DNA of 64,000 nucleotides from Chloroflexota bacterium (GTDB lineage Bacteria; Chloroflexota; Anaerolineae; Aggregatilineales; Phototrophicaceae), in contig QUBZ01000009.1 in assembly GCA_014338005.1 (NCBI GenBank), positions 1 through 64,000 of the forward strand, in the 5' to 3' direction. Position numbers and translations under genes: made by a program. The notes under the pieces are model-generated. The model was not told the origin of the DNA and ran no database searches. It saw only the letters and a list, made by a program, of their open reading frames with translations. Below are positions 7,124-15,387 of the stretch, in pieces. Position 1 is the stretch's first letter. Each line of letters opens with the position of its first letter.

Positions 7124-8599
7124 ATGTTGAAAAAAGTCTTTTTCCTGGCGGTTGCCCTGGCGCTGCTGGCCCTTCCGGCGCTGGCGCAGGATGCGCCCCC
7201 TCGTCTAAATGTAGTGGATTATGATCTGTGCGGCGACTTCGGCGGCGTGACCGTGACCGTCGTCGGGGATGCCGGCCATAACCTCGCCCCCTATCACTTC
7301 TGGGCCGACGATTTCGCCGCGATGGGCATCACCATCGAGATCATCGAAGTGCCGTTCGCCGACGTTTACCAGGTGCTTAAAACCGAATTCGTGGCGGGCA
7401 GCGGCGCGTTCGACGTGGTGACGTTCTATCCATCCTACATTGGCGACTTCGCCGGCAACGGTTATCTGCTGCCGCTGGATGACCTGATGGCGCGCGAACC
7501 GGCCAGCGTGTGGGACCCCAACATGGACGATGTGCTGGCCCCCTTCCGCGAGCTGTACAATAAATGGGGCGGCCAGACCTATGCCCTCACCATTGACGGC
7601 GACGTGCTGGTGATGATGTACCGCGCCGATCTGTTCAGCAATGAGGACGAAAAAGCCGCCTTCATGGAACAGTATGGCCGCGAGCTGCGCCCGCCGGAAA
7701 CCTGGAGTGAATGGCTGGAAGTGGCCGAATTTTTCACCCGTGACGCGGGCGAAACGCTGGCCGGCGAAGTGCTGACGCAGCCCTTCTACGGTACGGCGGA
7801 ATTTGGCCGGCGTGGTTTCAGCTATGCCTGGTATCTCAACCGCGCCGCCAGCAACGGCGTTATGCTGTTCGATGAGCAGATGAACCCCGGCATCAACTCG
7901 CCGGAAGCGGTGGCCGCGCTTCAGAACATGATTGACACGCTCAAGTTTGCGCCGCCGGACGTGCTGAACTTCGGCTATGACGAACTGCGCGACGCCTTCA
8001 TCGGCGGCCAGCTTGCTATGGTCGTTCAGTGGACGGATGTGCCGAAGAAGGCCGCCGACCCCAGCATTTCGCGGATTGCCGGCAAGGTGGGCGTGGGCCG
8101 CGTCCCTGGCTTTGAGGTGGGTGGCGAAGTGGCGCACCGCTCGATGATGCCGGTTGGCCGCGTGGTGGGCGTGGCTGCCGACAGCGACGTGCCGGAAGCT
8201 GCCTACTGCGTCGCCAAACACATCGCCTACAACACCAGCCTGGAGAACGTCTCCACATCGCTGACCGGCCTGGACCCGTACCGGATGCTGCATCTGACCC
8301 ATCCCGAAGCTTTCGCCCCGCTGATGGGCCAGGAAAACGCCGAGGCGTATTTGGCTGGTTTGCAGGTGGCGCTGGCCGATGGTTATCCTGATCTGTTCAT
8401 CCCCGGCGCGGCGCAGTATCAGGACGCGCTCGACATCCAGGTTAACCGCGCCCTGGCCGGCGAAGTTTCGGCGCAGGAGGCGCTGGACGCCGTAGCCGCC
8501 GCCTGGAACGAAATCACCGACCGGCTGGGCCGCGATACCCAGGTCGCCTTCTGGCAGCAGGCGCTGGAAAGCTACCGCGCGCTGGGCCTGGTTAAATAA
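7124..8599 (+). CDS. sugar-type ABC transporter substrate-binding protein
   Basis: A 491-aa secreted binding protein. The signal peptide (about 1-22) ends in LALPALAQ. The mature part reads like extracellular solute-binding family 1, with 'FVAGSGAFDVVTFYPSY' early, 'YALTIDGDVLVMMYRADLF' near residue 155 and 'FIGGQLAMVVQWTDVP' in the hinge region. It is somewhat longer than average for the family. AAGGAG lies 8 nt before the ATG. It is the first gene of an operon with two permeases and an EthD protein. No ATPase is encoded here; such systems often use a shared MsmK-like ATPase encoded elsewhere (inference). Confidence 0.9.
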   Translation: MLKKVFFLAVALALLALPALAQDAPPRLNVVDYDLCGDFGGVTVTVVGDAGHNLAPYHFWADDFAAMGITIEIIEVPFADVYQVLKTEFVAGSGAFDVVTFYPSYIGDFAGNGYLLPLDDLMAREPASVWDPNMDDVLAPFRELYNKWGGQTYALTIDGDVLVMMYRADLFSNEDEKAAFMEQYGRELRPPETWSEWLEVAEFFTRDAGETLAGEVLTQPFYGTAEFGRRGFSYAWYLNRAASNGVMLFDEQMNPGINSPEAVAALQNMIDTLKFAPPDVLNFGYDELRDAFIGGQLAMVVQWTDVPKKAADPSISRIAGKVGVGRVPGFEVGGEVAHRSMMPVGRVVGVAADSDVPEAAYCVAKHIAYNTSLENVSTSLTGLDPYRMLHLTHPEAFAPLMGQENAEAYLAGLQVALADGYPDLFIPGAAQYQDALDIQVNRALAGEVSAQEALDAVAAAWNEITDRLGRDTQVAFWQQALESYRALGLVK

Positions 8600-8627
8600 A
8601 GCCGGGTCACGCAGGAAATAACACTGT

Positions 8628-8652
8628 GGGGGCGGGTGTATCACCTGCCCCC
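8628..8652 (+). other. stem-loop after the binding-protein gene
   Basis: GGGGGCGGGTG (8628-8638) pairs with CACCTGCCCCC (8642-8652), with one wobble and a 3-nt loop. Only TT follows, so read-through into the permeases is expected. It likely acts as a 3' stabiliser that raises binding-protein over permease levels. Compare 86-107. Confidence 0.55.
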
Positions 8653-8697
8653 TTCATGCATCTGGCAACCGGGCAACTAACGAAAGGCTGTGCTGCC

Positions 8698-9597
8698 ATG
8701 TTCTCATCCAGTGTTACACGGCGCAGGGTTGCTTTTGCTTTTGTGCTGCCTGCGTTTGTTCTGCTGCTCGCCATCAGCATTTATCCGCTGTTACGCACGC
8801 TGGGGCTGGCGTTTTCCTCGCTGGAACTGACCGTTTCCCCGGCGGAGTCATTCGTCGGGTTTGATAACTTCGCCAAAGCCTTCCAGGACGTACGGTTCTG
8901 GAACGCGATGGGCAATACGCTGGTGCTGGTCATTGTGGGCGTGGCGATTCAGCTTGTGCTGGGCGTTGGTCTGGCCCTGCTGTTAAGCGAGATCGGCTTC
9001 ACGCGGGTGGTATGGCTGACGGCGCTGCTGCTGCCGGTGATGATCGCGCCGGTGGTATCCGGCTTCCAGTTCCGCGTAATCTACAACGACACCTTCGGCC
9101 CGCTCAACTATCTCATCAAAACCATCTCCGGCGGGTTTGTTACCGGGCCGCCCTGGCTGGCCGATACCCGAACGGCGCTGCTGACGATCATGATGACCGA
9201 TGTATGGCAGTGGACGCCGTTTATGATGCTGCTGGCGCTGGCCGGCCTGGAATCAATCCCGGTAGAACTGACGGAAGCGGCAGAAGTGGATGGGGCCGGT
9301 TACTGGGGCGCGTTCTGGCGCATCAAAATCCCGATCCTGCTGCCGGTGATTGTGATCGGCCTGCTGATCCGGGTGATGGACACATTCAAAACCTTCGATC
9401 TGGTGTTTTTGCTGACCGGCGGCGGGCCGGGCAGTTCGACCGAGACGATTGCTTTTTACACCTATCTTAACGGCTTCCGCTTCTTCAGCATGGGTTATAC
9501 GGCAGCTATCGCATTCATCCAGTTGATTGTTATCATCGTCATCGCGCGCATCTTTCTGGTGGTGCAAAAACGGATGCGCGGCGGCGAGATACAGTAA
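8698..9597 (+). CDS. sugar ABC transporter permease (MalF type)
   Basis: A 299-aa integral membrane protein with about six membrane helices, from 'VAFAFVLPAFVLLLAISIYPLLRTL' at the N-terminus. The conserved cytoplasmic EAA loop that docks the ATPase reads 'ELTEAAEVDGAGYWGAFWRIKIPIL'-like at about residues 205-225 (quoted in part: EAAEVDGAGYWGAFWRIKIP). The C-terminal part 'GGGPGSSTETIAFYTY' is typical of the MalF/UgpA branch. I chose the ATG at 8698, where the membrane protein consensus begins, over upstream in-frame starts. It lies 16 nt before the next permease. Confidence 0.92.
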   Translation: MFSSSVTRRRVAFAFVLPAFVLLLAISIYPLLRTLGLAFSSLELTVSPAESFVGFDNFAKAFQDVRFWNAMGNTLVLVIVGVAIQLVLGVGLALLLSEIGFTRVVWLTALLLPVMIAPVVSGFQFRVIYNDTFGPLNYLIKTISGGFVTGPPWLADTRTALLTIMMTDVWQWTPFMMLLALAGLESIPVELTEAAEVDGAGYWGAFWRIKIPILLPVIVIGLLIRVMDTFKTFDLVFLLTGGGPGSSTETIAFYTYLNGFRFFSMGYTAAIAFIQLIVIIVIARIFLVVQKRMRGGEIQ

Positions 9598-9613
9598 AGA
9601 GGCAGTCGCAGCC

Positions 9614-10450
9614 ATGAGAAAGAAGAAACCGCTGTATCTACGTATCATCATGGGTGTCATCCTGATGGTGGCGCTGATCTTCTTCCTGTTCCCCGTGATG
9701 TGGATGTTCCTCACATCGTTTAAAACTCAGGATCAGATTTTTTCGACCCCGCCGATTTTGATTCCGCCGGCTGAACAGTGGAATCTCGATAATTACGTCG
9801 CCGTTATGCGGGACAACAAGGGCCTTCAGGGTGTGCGCGACACGACGATTGTGGCCTTCTCAACCGCGCTCATCAGCGTCAGCATCGGGGCGCTGGCGGC
9901 CTACAGCCTGGCGCGTTTCCGCTTCGGCGGCGACGAATTTTCGTTCTGGATTATCTCAACGCGCATGTTCCCGCCGGTCGCTTCGGCCATCCCGCTGTTT
10001 CTCATCTTTCGCCAGCTTGAAATCCTCGATACCCATTGGGTGTTGATTATCGCCAATTCGGTGTTTAACGTGCCGTTCGCCGTGTGGCTGCTGAAGGGTT
10101 TTATCGAAGACCTGCCGGTTGAACTGGAGGAGGCGGCGCTGATTGAAGGGGCAAGTATTTTCGGCGCGTTCTGGCGTATCACGCTGCCGCTGATTACGCC
10201 GGGGCTGGTGACGGCTTTCCTGTTCACCTTCGTATTCACCTGGAACGAGTTTATGTTCGCCCTGCTGATGACGCGGCGGGCGGTGCGCCCGATGACGGTG
10301 GTCATCAGTTCGCTGGCGGGCGGCCATACCATCCTGTGGGCGCAGATCGCGGCGGCAGGCGTTATCACGATCATCCCCGGTGTCCTGGTGGTGATCTTTT
10401 TGCAGCGGTATATCGTGCGCGGCCTGACGATGGGCGCGCTGAAAAACTGA
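9614..10450 (+). CDS. sugar ABC transporter permease (MalG type)
   Basis: A 278-aa permease with an N-terminal helix 'IIMGVILMVALIFFLFPVMWM' followed by 'TSFKTQDQIFSTPP', which is characteristic of the MalG branch. About six helices are present. The EAA loop reads 'ELEEAALIEGASIFGAFWRI' near residue 175. The end 'LQRYIVRGLTMGALKN' is the classic MalG-type C-terminus. It forms the transport channel with the preceding permease. The ATG at 9614 begins 16 nt after the upstream stop. Confidence 0.93.
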   Translation: MRKKKPLYLRIIMGVILMVALIFFLFPVMWMFLTSFKTQDQIFSTPPILIPPAEQWNLDNYVAVMRDNKGLQGVRDTTIVAFSTALISVSIGALAAYSLARFRFGGDEFSFWIISTRMFPPVASAIPLFLIFRQLEILDTHWVLIIANSVFNVPFAVWLLKGFIEDLPVELEEAALIEGASIFGAFWRITLPLITPGLVTAFLFTFVFTWNEFMFALLMTRRAVRPMTVVISSLAGGHTILWAQIAAAGVITIIPGVLVVIFLQRYIVRGLTMGALKN

Positions 10451-10483
10451 GATGCAGCTACAACACACAAAAGGTGACAAACC

Positions 10484-10810
10484 ATGATTAAACTCATCGC
10501 ACTGCTCAAGCGTAAACCGGAACTTAGCAGGGAGGAGTTCGCGCGGCGGTGGGTGGAGGAACATACCAAAATCTCCGCCCGGCTTCCCGGCCTGATTGAC
10601 TATCGTATCAACATCGCTATCCCGGAGCAGGAGATAACCGGCGAGCTGCCCTATGACGGCACGGCGGAACTGTGGTTCGAGAGCGTGGAGGCCATGCGGG
10701 CGGCGTTCGCGTCGGAAATCGGCCAGGCCGCCGGGGCGGATGGCGACCTGTTCGCCGCCGTGCGGCTGCACATTTATACCGAGGAACATATCATCAAGCC
10801 GGTGAAATAA
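10484..10810 (+). CDS. EthD domain protein
   Basis: A 108-aa single-domain protein of the dimeric alpha-beta barrel type. It opens with 'MIKLIALLKRKPELSREEFARRW' (quoted in part: LKRKPELSREEFARRW), followed by 'EHTKISARLPGLIDYRINI', the usual start of EthD proteins. EthD members are known from ether and sugar breakdown loci, often with unclear biochemistry. It is the last gene of the sugar ABC operon, 33 nt after the permease, with AAAAGGTG as SD. A role in handling the imported sugar is plausible but unproven. Confidence 0.8.
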   Translation: MIKLIALLKRKPELSREEFARRWVEEHTKISARLPGLIDYRINIAIPEQEITGELPYDGTAELWFESVEAMRAAFASEIGQAAGADGDLFAAVRLHIYTEEHIIKPVK

Positions 10811-10826
10811 GCCGGCGCGGTGTGTG

Positions 10827-10870
10827 ATGATCGAAGATCGGGTGAGTCAGGCTTCCTGGTCTTCGATCAT
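10827..10870. terminator. inverted repeat at a convergent junction
   Basis: ATGATCGAAGA (10827-10837) and TCTTCGATCAT (10860-10870) are perfect 11-bp inverted copies around 22 nt. They lie past the EthD gene and overlap the last codons of the GT4 gene on the other strand. No T-run follows, so it is at best a weak bidirectional terminator. Confidence 0.35.
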
Positions 10871-12016
10871 TTCCTGGTAGACCGTTTCCATCTGCCGGGC
10901 GACGTTATCCCAGGCGAAGTGCGTCCGCACCAGCACCTGTGCCGCCGCGCCCATACGCGCCCGCAGGTCGGCGTTGCAAAGCAGTGCCTCCAGTGCCGCC
11001 GCCAGCGGCTCGACGGCGGGTTCCACCTCCAGCCCCGCGCCGTATTGGGCGGCTTCCGGCAGGTAACAGCCCGGCGAGACGATCACCGGCCTGCCCGCCG
11101 CCATCGCTTCCAATGCTACCATCGGCAGCCCTTCGCCGACGGCCGGCAGCGCCAGCACATCCGCTGCCGCCAGCGCCGCCAGCCGGTCCTGCCCACCCAG
11201 GTAGCCGGTCAGTATCATACGGCCATCCAGCAAAGGCCGAACGGCGGCCAGCGCGCCTTCGTCCGGCCCGGCGATCACCAGCCGCGCACCCAGAATGTTC
11301 GCCTGTCTGAAGGCTTCCACCAGCGCCACCACGCCCTTGCGCGGGTGCAGCCGCCCCATAAACAAGCACACCGGCGCATCCCCCAAACCGTACTTTTCAC
11401 GAAAGGCTGCGCGTCCCGGCAGATCGGCATACTCATCCGGGTCCACACCGTTGGGGATAACCTGGACGCGCGCCTGCCCGCCAAAAGCTGCCCACAGTGA
11501 TTCCGCTTCTGCTGCCTCCGCCGCTGTCAGGCCGATGATCCGGTCGAAACGCCGCGCCATCGCCGGGCTGAAAAGCCGGTCCCAAGCGGCCTTAAAACCG
11601 CTGCGGCCCGTGTTCAGCGCCAGTGTGCCATGCGGAGACAGCGCCAGCAGTCTGCCCAGGCGCGCCGCGATGGGCGTGACCAGCAGGTTTTCTACCGTGC
11701 GAAATTCGTGGCAGTGGAGAACATCGGCTTCCGGCAGCAGCCGCCGCGCCGCCGCCGGCAAACCGGGCGGCGTGGACAAATTTAGGCGACCACGCAGCCA
11801 GGGTGATAGATTGTGGGCGCGCACCACACGTACGCCGTCCAGAACTTCTTCGGCAGGGCCGGCATAACGCGCCTGCCGGTCGAGCGCATCGGTGGTTAAA
11901 ACCGTGACGGCATGGCCGCGCCGCGCCAGTGCCCGCGCCAGACCTTCCACCGAACGCACGACGCCGCCAAAAGCATAAGCCGGGGCATAATAAGGGGCGA
12001 GGTGGATGATATTCAT
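10847..12016 (-). CDS. glycosyltransferase family 4 protein
   Basis: About 389 aa with the GT-B fold of GT4 retaining glycosyltransferases. The N-terminal acceptor domain opens 'MNIIHLAPYYAPAYAFGG' with the typical glycine-rich loop. The C-terminal donor domain has 'FMGRLHPRKGVVALVEAF', 'LVIAGPDEG', and the EX7E region 'PAVGEGLPMVALEAMAAG'. It probably adds a sugar from a nucleotide donor to a glycan or lipid at the inner membrane face. The start at 12016 is chosen because the fold begins there; an upstream in-frame extension would overlap the 73-aa gene at 12096. It is not clustered with other glycan genes. Confidence 0.9.
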   Translation of the reverse strand: MNIIHLAPYYAPAYAFGGVVRSVEGLARALARRGHAVTVLTTDALDRQARYAGPAEEVLDGVRVVRAHNLSPWLRGRLNLSTPPGLPAAARRLLPEADVLHCHEFRTVENLLVTPIAARLGRLLALSPHGTLALNTGRSGFKAAWDRLFSPAMARRFDRIIGLTAAEAAEAESLWAAFGGQARVQVIPNGVDPDEYADLPGRAAFREKYGLGDAPVCLFMGRLHPRKGVVALVEAFRQANILGARLVIAGPDEGALAAVRPLLDGRMILTGYLGGQDRLAALAAADVLALPAVGEGLPMVALEAMAAGRPVIVSPGCYLPEAAQYGAGLEVEPAVEPLAAALEALLCNADLRARMGAAAQVLVRTHFAWDNVARQMETVYQEMIEDQEA

Positions 12017-12053
12017 GGTTGTGATGATAACCGACGCCCTTTTAAACAGCAAT

Positions 12054-12071
12054 CGCCCCGTTTCCGGGGCG
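12054..12071 (-). terminator. GC hairpin after the 73-aa gene
   Basis: CGCCCCG (12054-12060) pairs with CGGGGCG (12065-12071) across a TTTC loop. It lies 24 nt past the stop of the minus-strand 73-aa gene. On that strand ATTGCTGTTT follows, which is a weak U-tract. Confidence 0.4.
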
Positions 12072-12095
12072 AGTTTTGCCGGCGTAACGAACCGT

Positions 12096-12317
12096 TCAGG
12101 CCCGACGCGCCTTTTTCTTGACCAGAATGGAACGATTATCAATCCCCGTCAACAGTTTTTGCCCATCCAGGACGGTGGTTTCCGCCTGACTGCTCAGAAT
12201 ACGAACTTCGTCTTCGCCGGAATACGTAACATGCCCTTCAGCCACAAGGCTGCCGTTTTGAAAAATCTGTACCTCTTCGCCCGTTTTGGGCCACATCAAC
12301 CGCCGTGTCAGACTCAT
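12096..12317 (-). CDS. small conserved-looking protein of unknown function
   Basis: A 73-aa basic, soluble protein (from MSLTRRLMWPKTGEEVQ) with alternating short strands ('EVQIFQNGSLVAEGHVTYSG', 'EVRILSSQAETTVLDG') and a Lys/Arg-rich tail, KKKARRA. The ATG at 12317 has AAAGGAA 8 nt upstream, which argues for a real gene. The pattern suggests a small beta-barrel and the tail suggests nucleic-acid contact, but I do not recognise a family. The AT-rich spacer upstream (12318-12504) carries GTACTAGTAC (12403-12412), CGATTG/CAATCG inverted words and a minus-strand TATAAT at 12433-12428, which may be its promoter. Confidence 0.6.
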   Translation of the reverse strand: MSLTRRLMWPKTGEEVQIFQNGSLVAEGHVTYSGEDEVRILSSQAETTVLDGQKLLTGIDNRSILVKKKARRA

Positions 12318-12504
12318 CGCGGTTTCCTTTACATTCTTCACTAATCTAACACCTTCAATTACGACTCTAGCCCGCCCTACTGCCGATTGCGATAGCCCAA
12401 TCGTACTAGTACAAATCATATGACAAAATTATATATTAAGTATTTACGTGGCAGAAAGACAGCGGCAGTGGTTGGCTAAAGCGCCTGTTCAGGGTATAAT
12501 GAAA

Positions 12505-14664
12505 TTACGACGCCGACACCCAGGCCGGGAACTGGCCGCCGCCGCTGGTGATCTGCCGGAGGTTGCCGCCGTCGGCATCCATGACGAAAATTTCCTCGCG
12601 CCCGCCGTCCGGCGCGGTGAAGGCGATTAACTGCCCGTCGGGACTGTAGCTGGCCCCCCACTCGTAGCCGGTGCCGTCGTAGAGGATTTTTCGACCGCTG
12701 CCATCGGCGGCCATACGGGCAATGGCCGAATCGCCGCGCGCGCCTTCGTTGGTCAGGAACAGGATGTAACGCCCATCCGGGCTGAAAGACGGCGACCAAT
12801 CCTTGACCGCGTTTTCGGTCAGCCGGGAGAAGACCGCGCCGGGCAGGTGAAACCGCGCGATTTCCCACGTCCCGGCGTCGTCACGCGCCCCGCTGGTAAA
12901 AACCAGCGTCTGGCCGTCAGGACTCCAGCGCGCGCCGCTGCTGCGCGCCGCGTCGCCGAACACCGCCTGTAAATCACTGCCGTCGGCGCGGGCGCGGTAC
13001 AGGTCGAACGTGCCGTCGCCGCGTATGTCCGACGAAAAGCTGATCCATTCGCCGTCAGGACTCCAGGCCGGCAGCCGGTCATCAACCGCATTGCGGGTGA
13101 TCTGGCGCAGGTTGTCGCCGGATAGATCCATCACGTAAATGTCAAAATCGCCGTCACGGTCGGACTGAAAGGCGATGCGCCGCCCATCGGGCGAGACGGC
13201 GGGGAAAACATCCATCCCCGCGCCGAAGGTGAGCTGCGTTTCCTGGCCGGTGTTTAAATCCAGGTGAAACAGTTTGGTCGAACTGTCGCGTTCGGCGAAA
13301 TAAACCAGACTGCCGCCAATTGCCCGCACCTCCGGGCTGAGCAGCATGGCCGAACGCACGCCGACCGGGGCGATGGTCGCCGTGTGGTCGGGGGTGCGGC
13401 TGGGCAGCGGCGTGGGGGTCGCGGCGGGCAGGCGGGCGTCACGCGCGGCGCGGCTGGTCGGGTCGAGCGTCGGCATGACCTCCCCATCACGGCTGACGCC
13501 GCTTAACCAGGGCGGAGTAGTGGCGGTCGGGGTTGGGGCAGCCTCCGAACCGCCGGTTATCATGCCGATAATCAGCAGCGCCGTGATCGCCAGCACCACC
13601 AGCACGCCGCATCCGATCAACCCGCCCACCGCCGCATTCATCCACACGTTCGGGCGGCGCGGTTTGCGGCGCCGGTATATGGCAGCCGGAGGAGCAGCCG
13701 ACTGGCCGAGCGGCGCATAGGCAATCGGCGGGATGGCAACCATCGGCGGGGGGGACTGCGCCGGCTGTTCAATCGGAATTGGGTGCGGCTGCGGGCGCAC
13801 CGCCACCGGCTGGGTATCGTGGATGCTGGTGATGGGTTTGTCCACCGCCCGTTTAAGCGATTCCGCCAGCGCGACCGCGTGCGGATAGCGTTCCTCGCGC
13901 TTTTTTTTGAGCGTCTTTAAAATCACTTCTTCGACGGCGAACGACAGATTGGGGTTATAAGCGCGCGGCTGCGGGGGCGGCGTCGTAACCTGCATGACGG
14001 CGATGCTGTAGGGGGTATCGCTCTCAAAAGGCCGCCGGCCGGTCGCCATCTCGAACAGCATCACGCCCAGCGCATACAGGTCGCTGCGGTTATCCAGCGG
14101 CAGCCCCTGGGCCTGTTCGGGACTCATGTAACTGGGCGTGCCGACCACCCCCTGGGTAGTGATGCCCACGCTCTGCTCGCCCAGAATACGGGCGATGCCG
14201 AAATCGGTCAGGTAAGCGCCGCCGTCATCATCCATCAGCACATTGCTGGGTTTCAGGTCTCGGTGCAGCACGTTTTTGCTATGCGCGTAATCTAGCGCCG
14301 GGGCGATCTGCTCCAGAATCGAGATGATCGTTTCGATGTCCAGCGGCCCGCGGTTAATGCGGTCATCCACCGACCCCGCCGGCATGTAACGCATGACGAT
14401 ATACGGCTGGCCTTCGCTTTCGCCGTAGTCGTACACCGGCACGATATTCCGGTGTTCAAGCTGCGAGACGATTTTTACTTCCTGGTGAAAACGCTGGAGA
14501 TAGGTATCATCGTGGATGTACTGCTTCGGCAGCACCTTAACGGCCACCACCCGCTTCATCGAAACCTGCTGGGCGCGGTAAACCGTCGCCATACCGCCGC
14601 GACCGATCACGTCCAGGATTTCATAACCGCCGATGGTTTTGCCGATCAACTCATCCGTCGTCAT
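12505..14664 (-). CDS. transmembrane Ser/Thr protein kinase with TolB-like beta-propeller
   Basis: A 719-aa receptor-like kinase. The cytoplasmic Hanks-type kinase domain (about 13-275) has the glycine loop 'GRGGMATVYR', ATP lysine K43, catalytic 'HRDLKPSN' (D136), metal-binding DFG D154 and 'SPEQ' in the activation segment. A proline-rich juxtamembrane stretch leads to one membrane helix near 340-372 ('GVLVVLAITALLIIGMI'). After a Thr/Pro-rich linker, an extracytoplasmic WD40-like (PD40/TolB) propeller from about 430 to the end repeats 'SPDGRxIxFxSDRDGxxDIYVMD'. All kinase residues are intact, so it should be active. It diverges from a DinB-family gene. The ligand of the sensor propeller is unknown. 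Confidence 0.95.
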   Translation of the reverse strand: MTTDELIGKTIGGYEILDVIGRGGMATVYRAQQVSMKRVVAVKVLPKQYIHDDTYLQRFHQEVKIVSQLEHRNIVPVYDYGESEGQPYIVMRYMPAGSVDDRINRGPLDIETIISILEQIAPALDYAHSKNVLHRDLKPSNVLMDDDGGAYLTDFGIARILGEQSVGITTQGVVGTPSYMSPEQAQGLPLDNRSDLYALGVMLFEMATGRRPFESDTPYSIAVMQVTTPPPQPRAYNPNLSFAVEEVILKTLKKKREERYPHAVALAESLKRAVDKPITSIHDTQPVAVRPQPHPIPIEQPAQSPPPMVAIPPIAYAPLGQSAAPPAAIYRRRKPRRPNVWMNAAVGGLIGCGVLVVLAITALLIIGMITGGSEAAPTPTATTPPWLSGVSRDGEVMPTLDPTSRAARDARLPAATPTPLPSRTPDHTATIAPVGVRSAMLLSPEVRAIGGSLVYFAERDSSTKLFHLDLNTGQETQLTFGAGMDVFPAVSPDGRRIAFQSDRDGDFDIYVMDLSGDNLRQITRNAVDDRLPAWSPDGEWISFSSDIRGDGTFDLYRARADGSDLQAVFGDAARSSGARWSPDGQTLVFTSGARDDAGTWEIARFHLPGAVFSRLTENAVKDWSPSFSPDGRYILFLTNEGARGDSAIARMAADGSGRKILYDGTGYEWGASYSPDGQLIAFTAPDGGREEIFVMDADGGNLRQITSGGGQFPAWVSAS

Positions 14665-14708
14665 ATCGCGCCTTTACCGTCCGCGCCGGGATTCATCCAT
14701 CCACGCCC

Positions 14709-14714
14709 ATTATA
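14709..14714 (-). promoter_or_regulatory. candidate -10 element of the Ser/Thr kinase gene
   Basis: The minus strand reads TATAAT here, 45 nt before the kinase start codon. No good -35 hexamer lies at 16-18 nt upstream, so the assignment rests on the -10 alone. Confidence 0.3.
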
Positions 14715-14749
14715 CGGTAGACCGGGGGACAAAACCATACGGCGGACTT

Positions 14750-14777
14750 TCGACAAAATGCGCTTTTTCGTTATACA
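14750..14777 (+). promoter_or_regulatory. sigma70-type promoter of the DinB-family gene
   Basis: TCGACA (14750-14755) and TATACA (14772-14777) are separated by 16 nt and lie 47 nt before the ATG at 14824. Five of six -35 and four of six -10 bases match consensus. Confidence 0.5.
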
Positions 14778-14823
14778 CTGTTTGTACGCCCAACGAATAT
14801 ATTCCGGTGAAAGGGGATGTTTG

Positions 14824-15318
14824 ATGAACCCGTCTGATATTTTAAAGTATGGACACCGGCACATTTTACGTACTCTAGACGGCCTGGATTTTGATTATTG
14901 GGAAATCGGCGGTGTATGCGGCATCTGGTCGGTCAAGGATATTATGGCGCACCTGGCGTCTTACGAGCATATGCTGACCGAGGTGCTGTCGCCTTTTGCC
15001 GGCGTCAAACAGGCTGCCACACCCTATCTGACCCAGATGGGTGAGATGGATCCAGACAGCTTTAATGACACGCAGGTCGGCGCGCGCCGGGGGCTGCCTC
15101 CCGCTGACGTGCTGGCCGAGTACAACCAGGTCTTCAGCCGTGTAGCCGACCTGGCGGTTAAAATTCCGCCGGAGGTCTGGCGGCAGACCGGCGCGCTGCC
15201 CTGGTACGGCCCGGAATATGATTTGGATGATTTTATCGTCTACACATTTTACGGCCACAAACGCGAACACGGCGCGCAGATCAGCGTGTTCCGGGACACT
15301 TTAAAAGGCCAGCAGTAG
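14824..15318 (+). CDS. DinB-family four-helix protein
   Basis: A 164-aa protein with the DinB/YfiT-like four-helix bundle. The metal-binding His pattern is visible: 'DIMAHLASYEHM' near residue 40 and 'YGHKREHGAQI' near the end. 'GIWSVKDIMAHL' is the common DinB opening. Members are metal-dependent thiol-transferase-like proteins or stress proteins, and the reaction of this one is unknown. The ATG has AAGGGG about 8 nt upstream. Confidence 0.75.
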   Translation: MNPSDILKYGHRHILRTLDGLDFDYWEIGGVCGIWSVKDIMAHLASYEHMLTEVLSPFAGVKQAATPYLTQMGEMDPDSFNDTQVGARRGLPPADVLAEYNQVFSRVADLAVKIPPEVWRQTGALPWYGPEYDLDDFIVYTFYGHKREHGAQISVFRDTLKGQQ

Positions 15319-15387
15319 CCGTCCTTTCGTCTTTTCCCGGCCCGAAAATCGTTTTGAACGCGGCACGCTTTTTAAGAGAGGTGGTTC

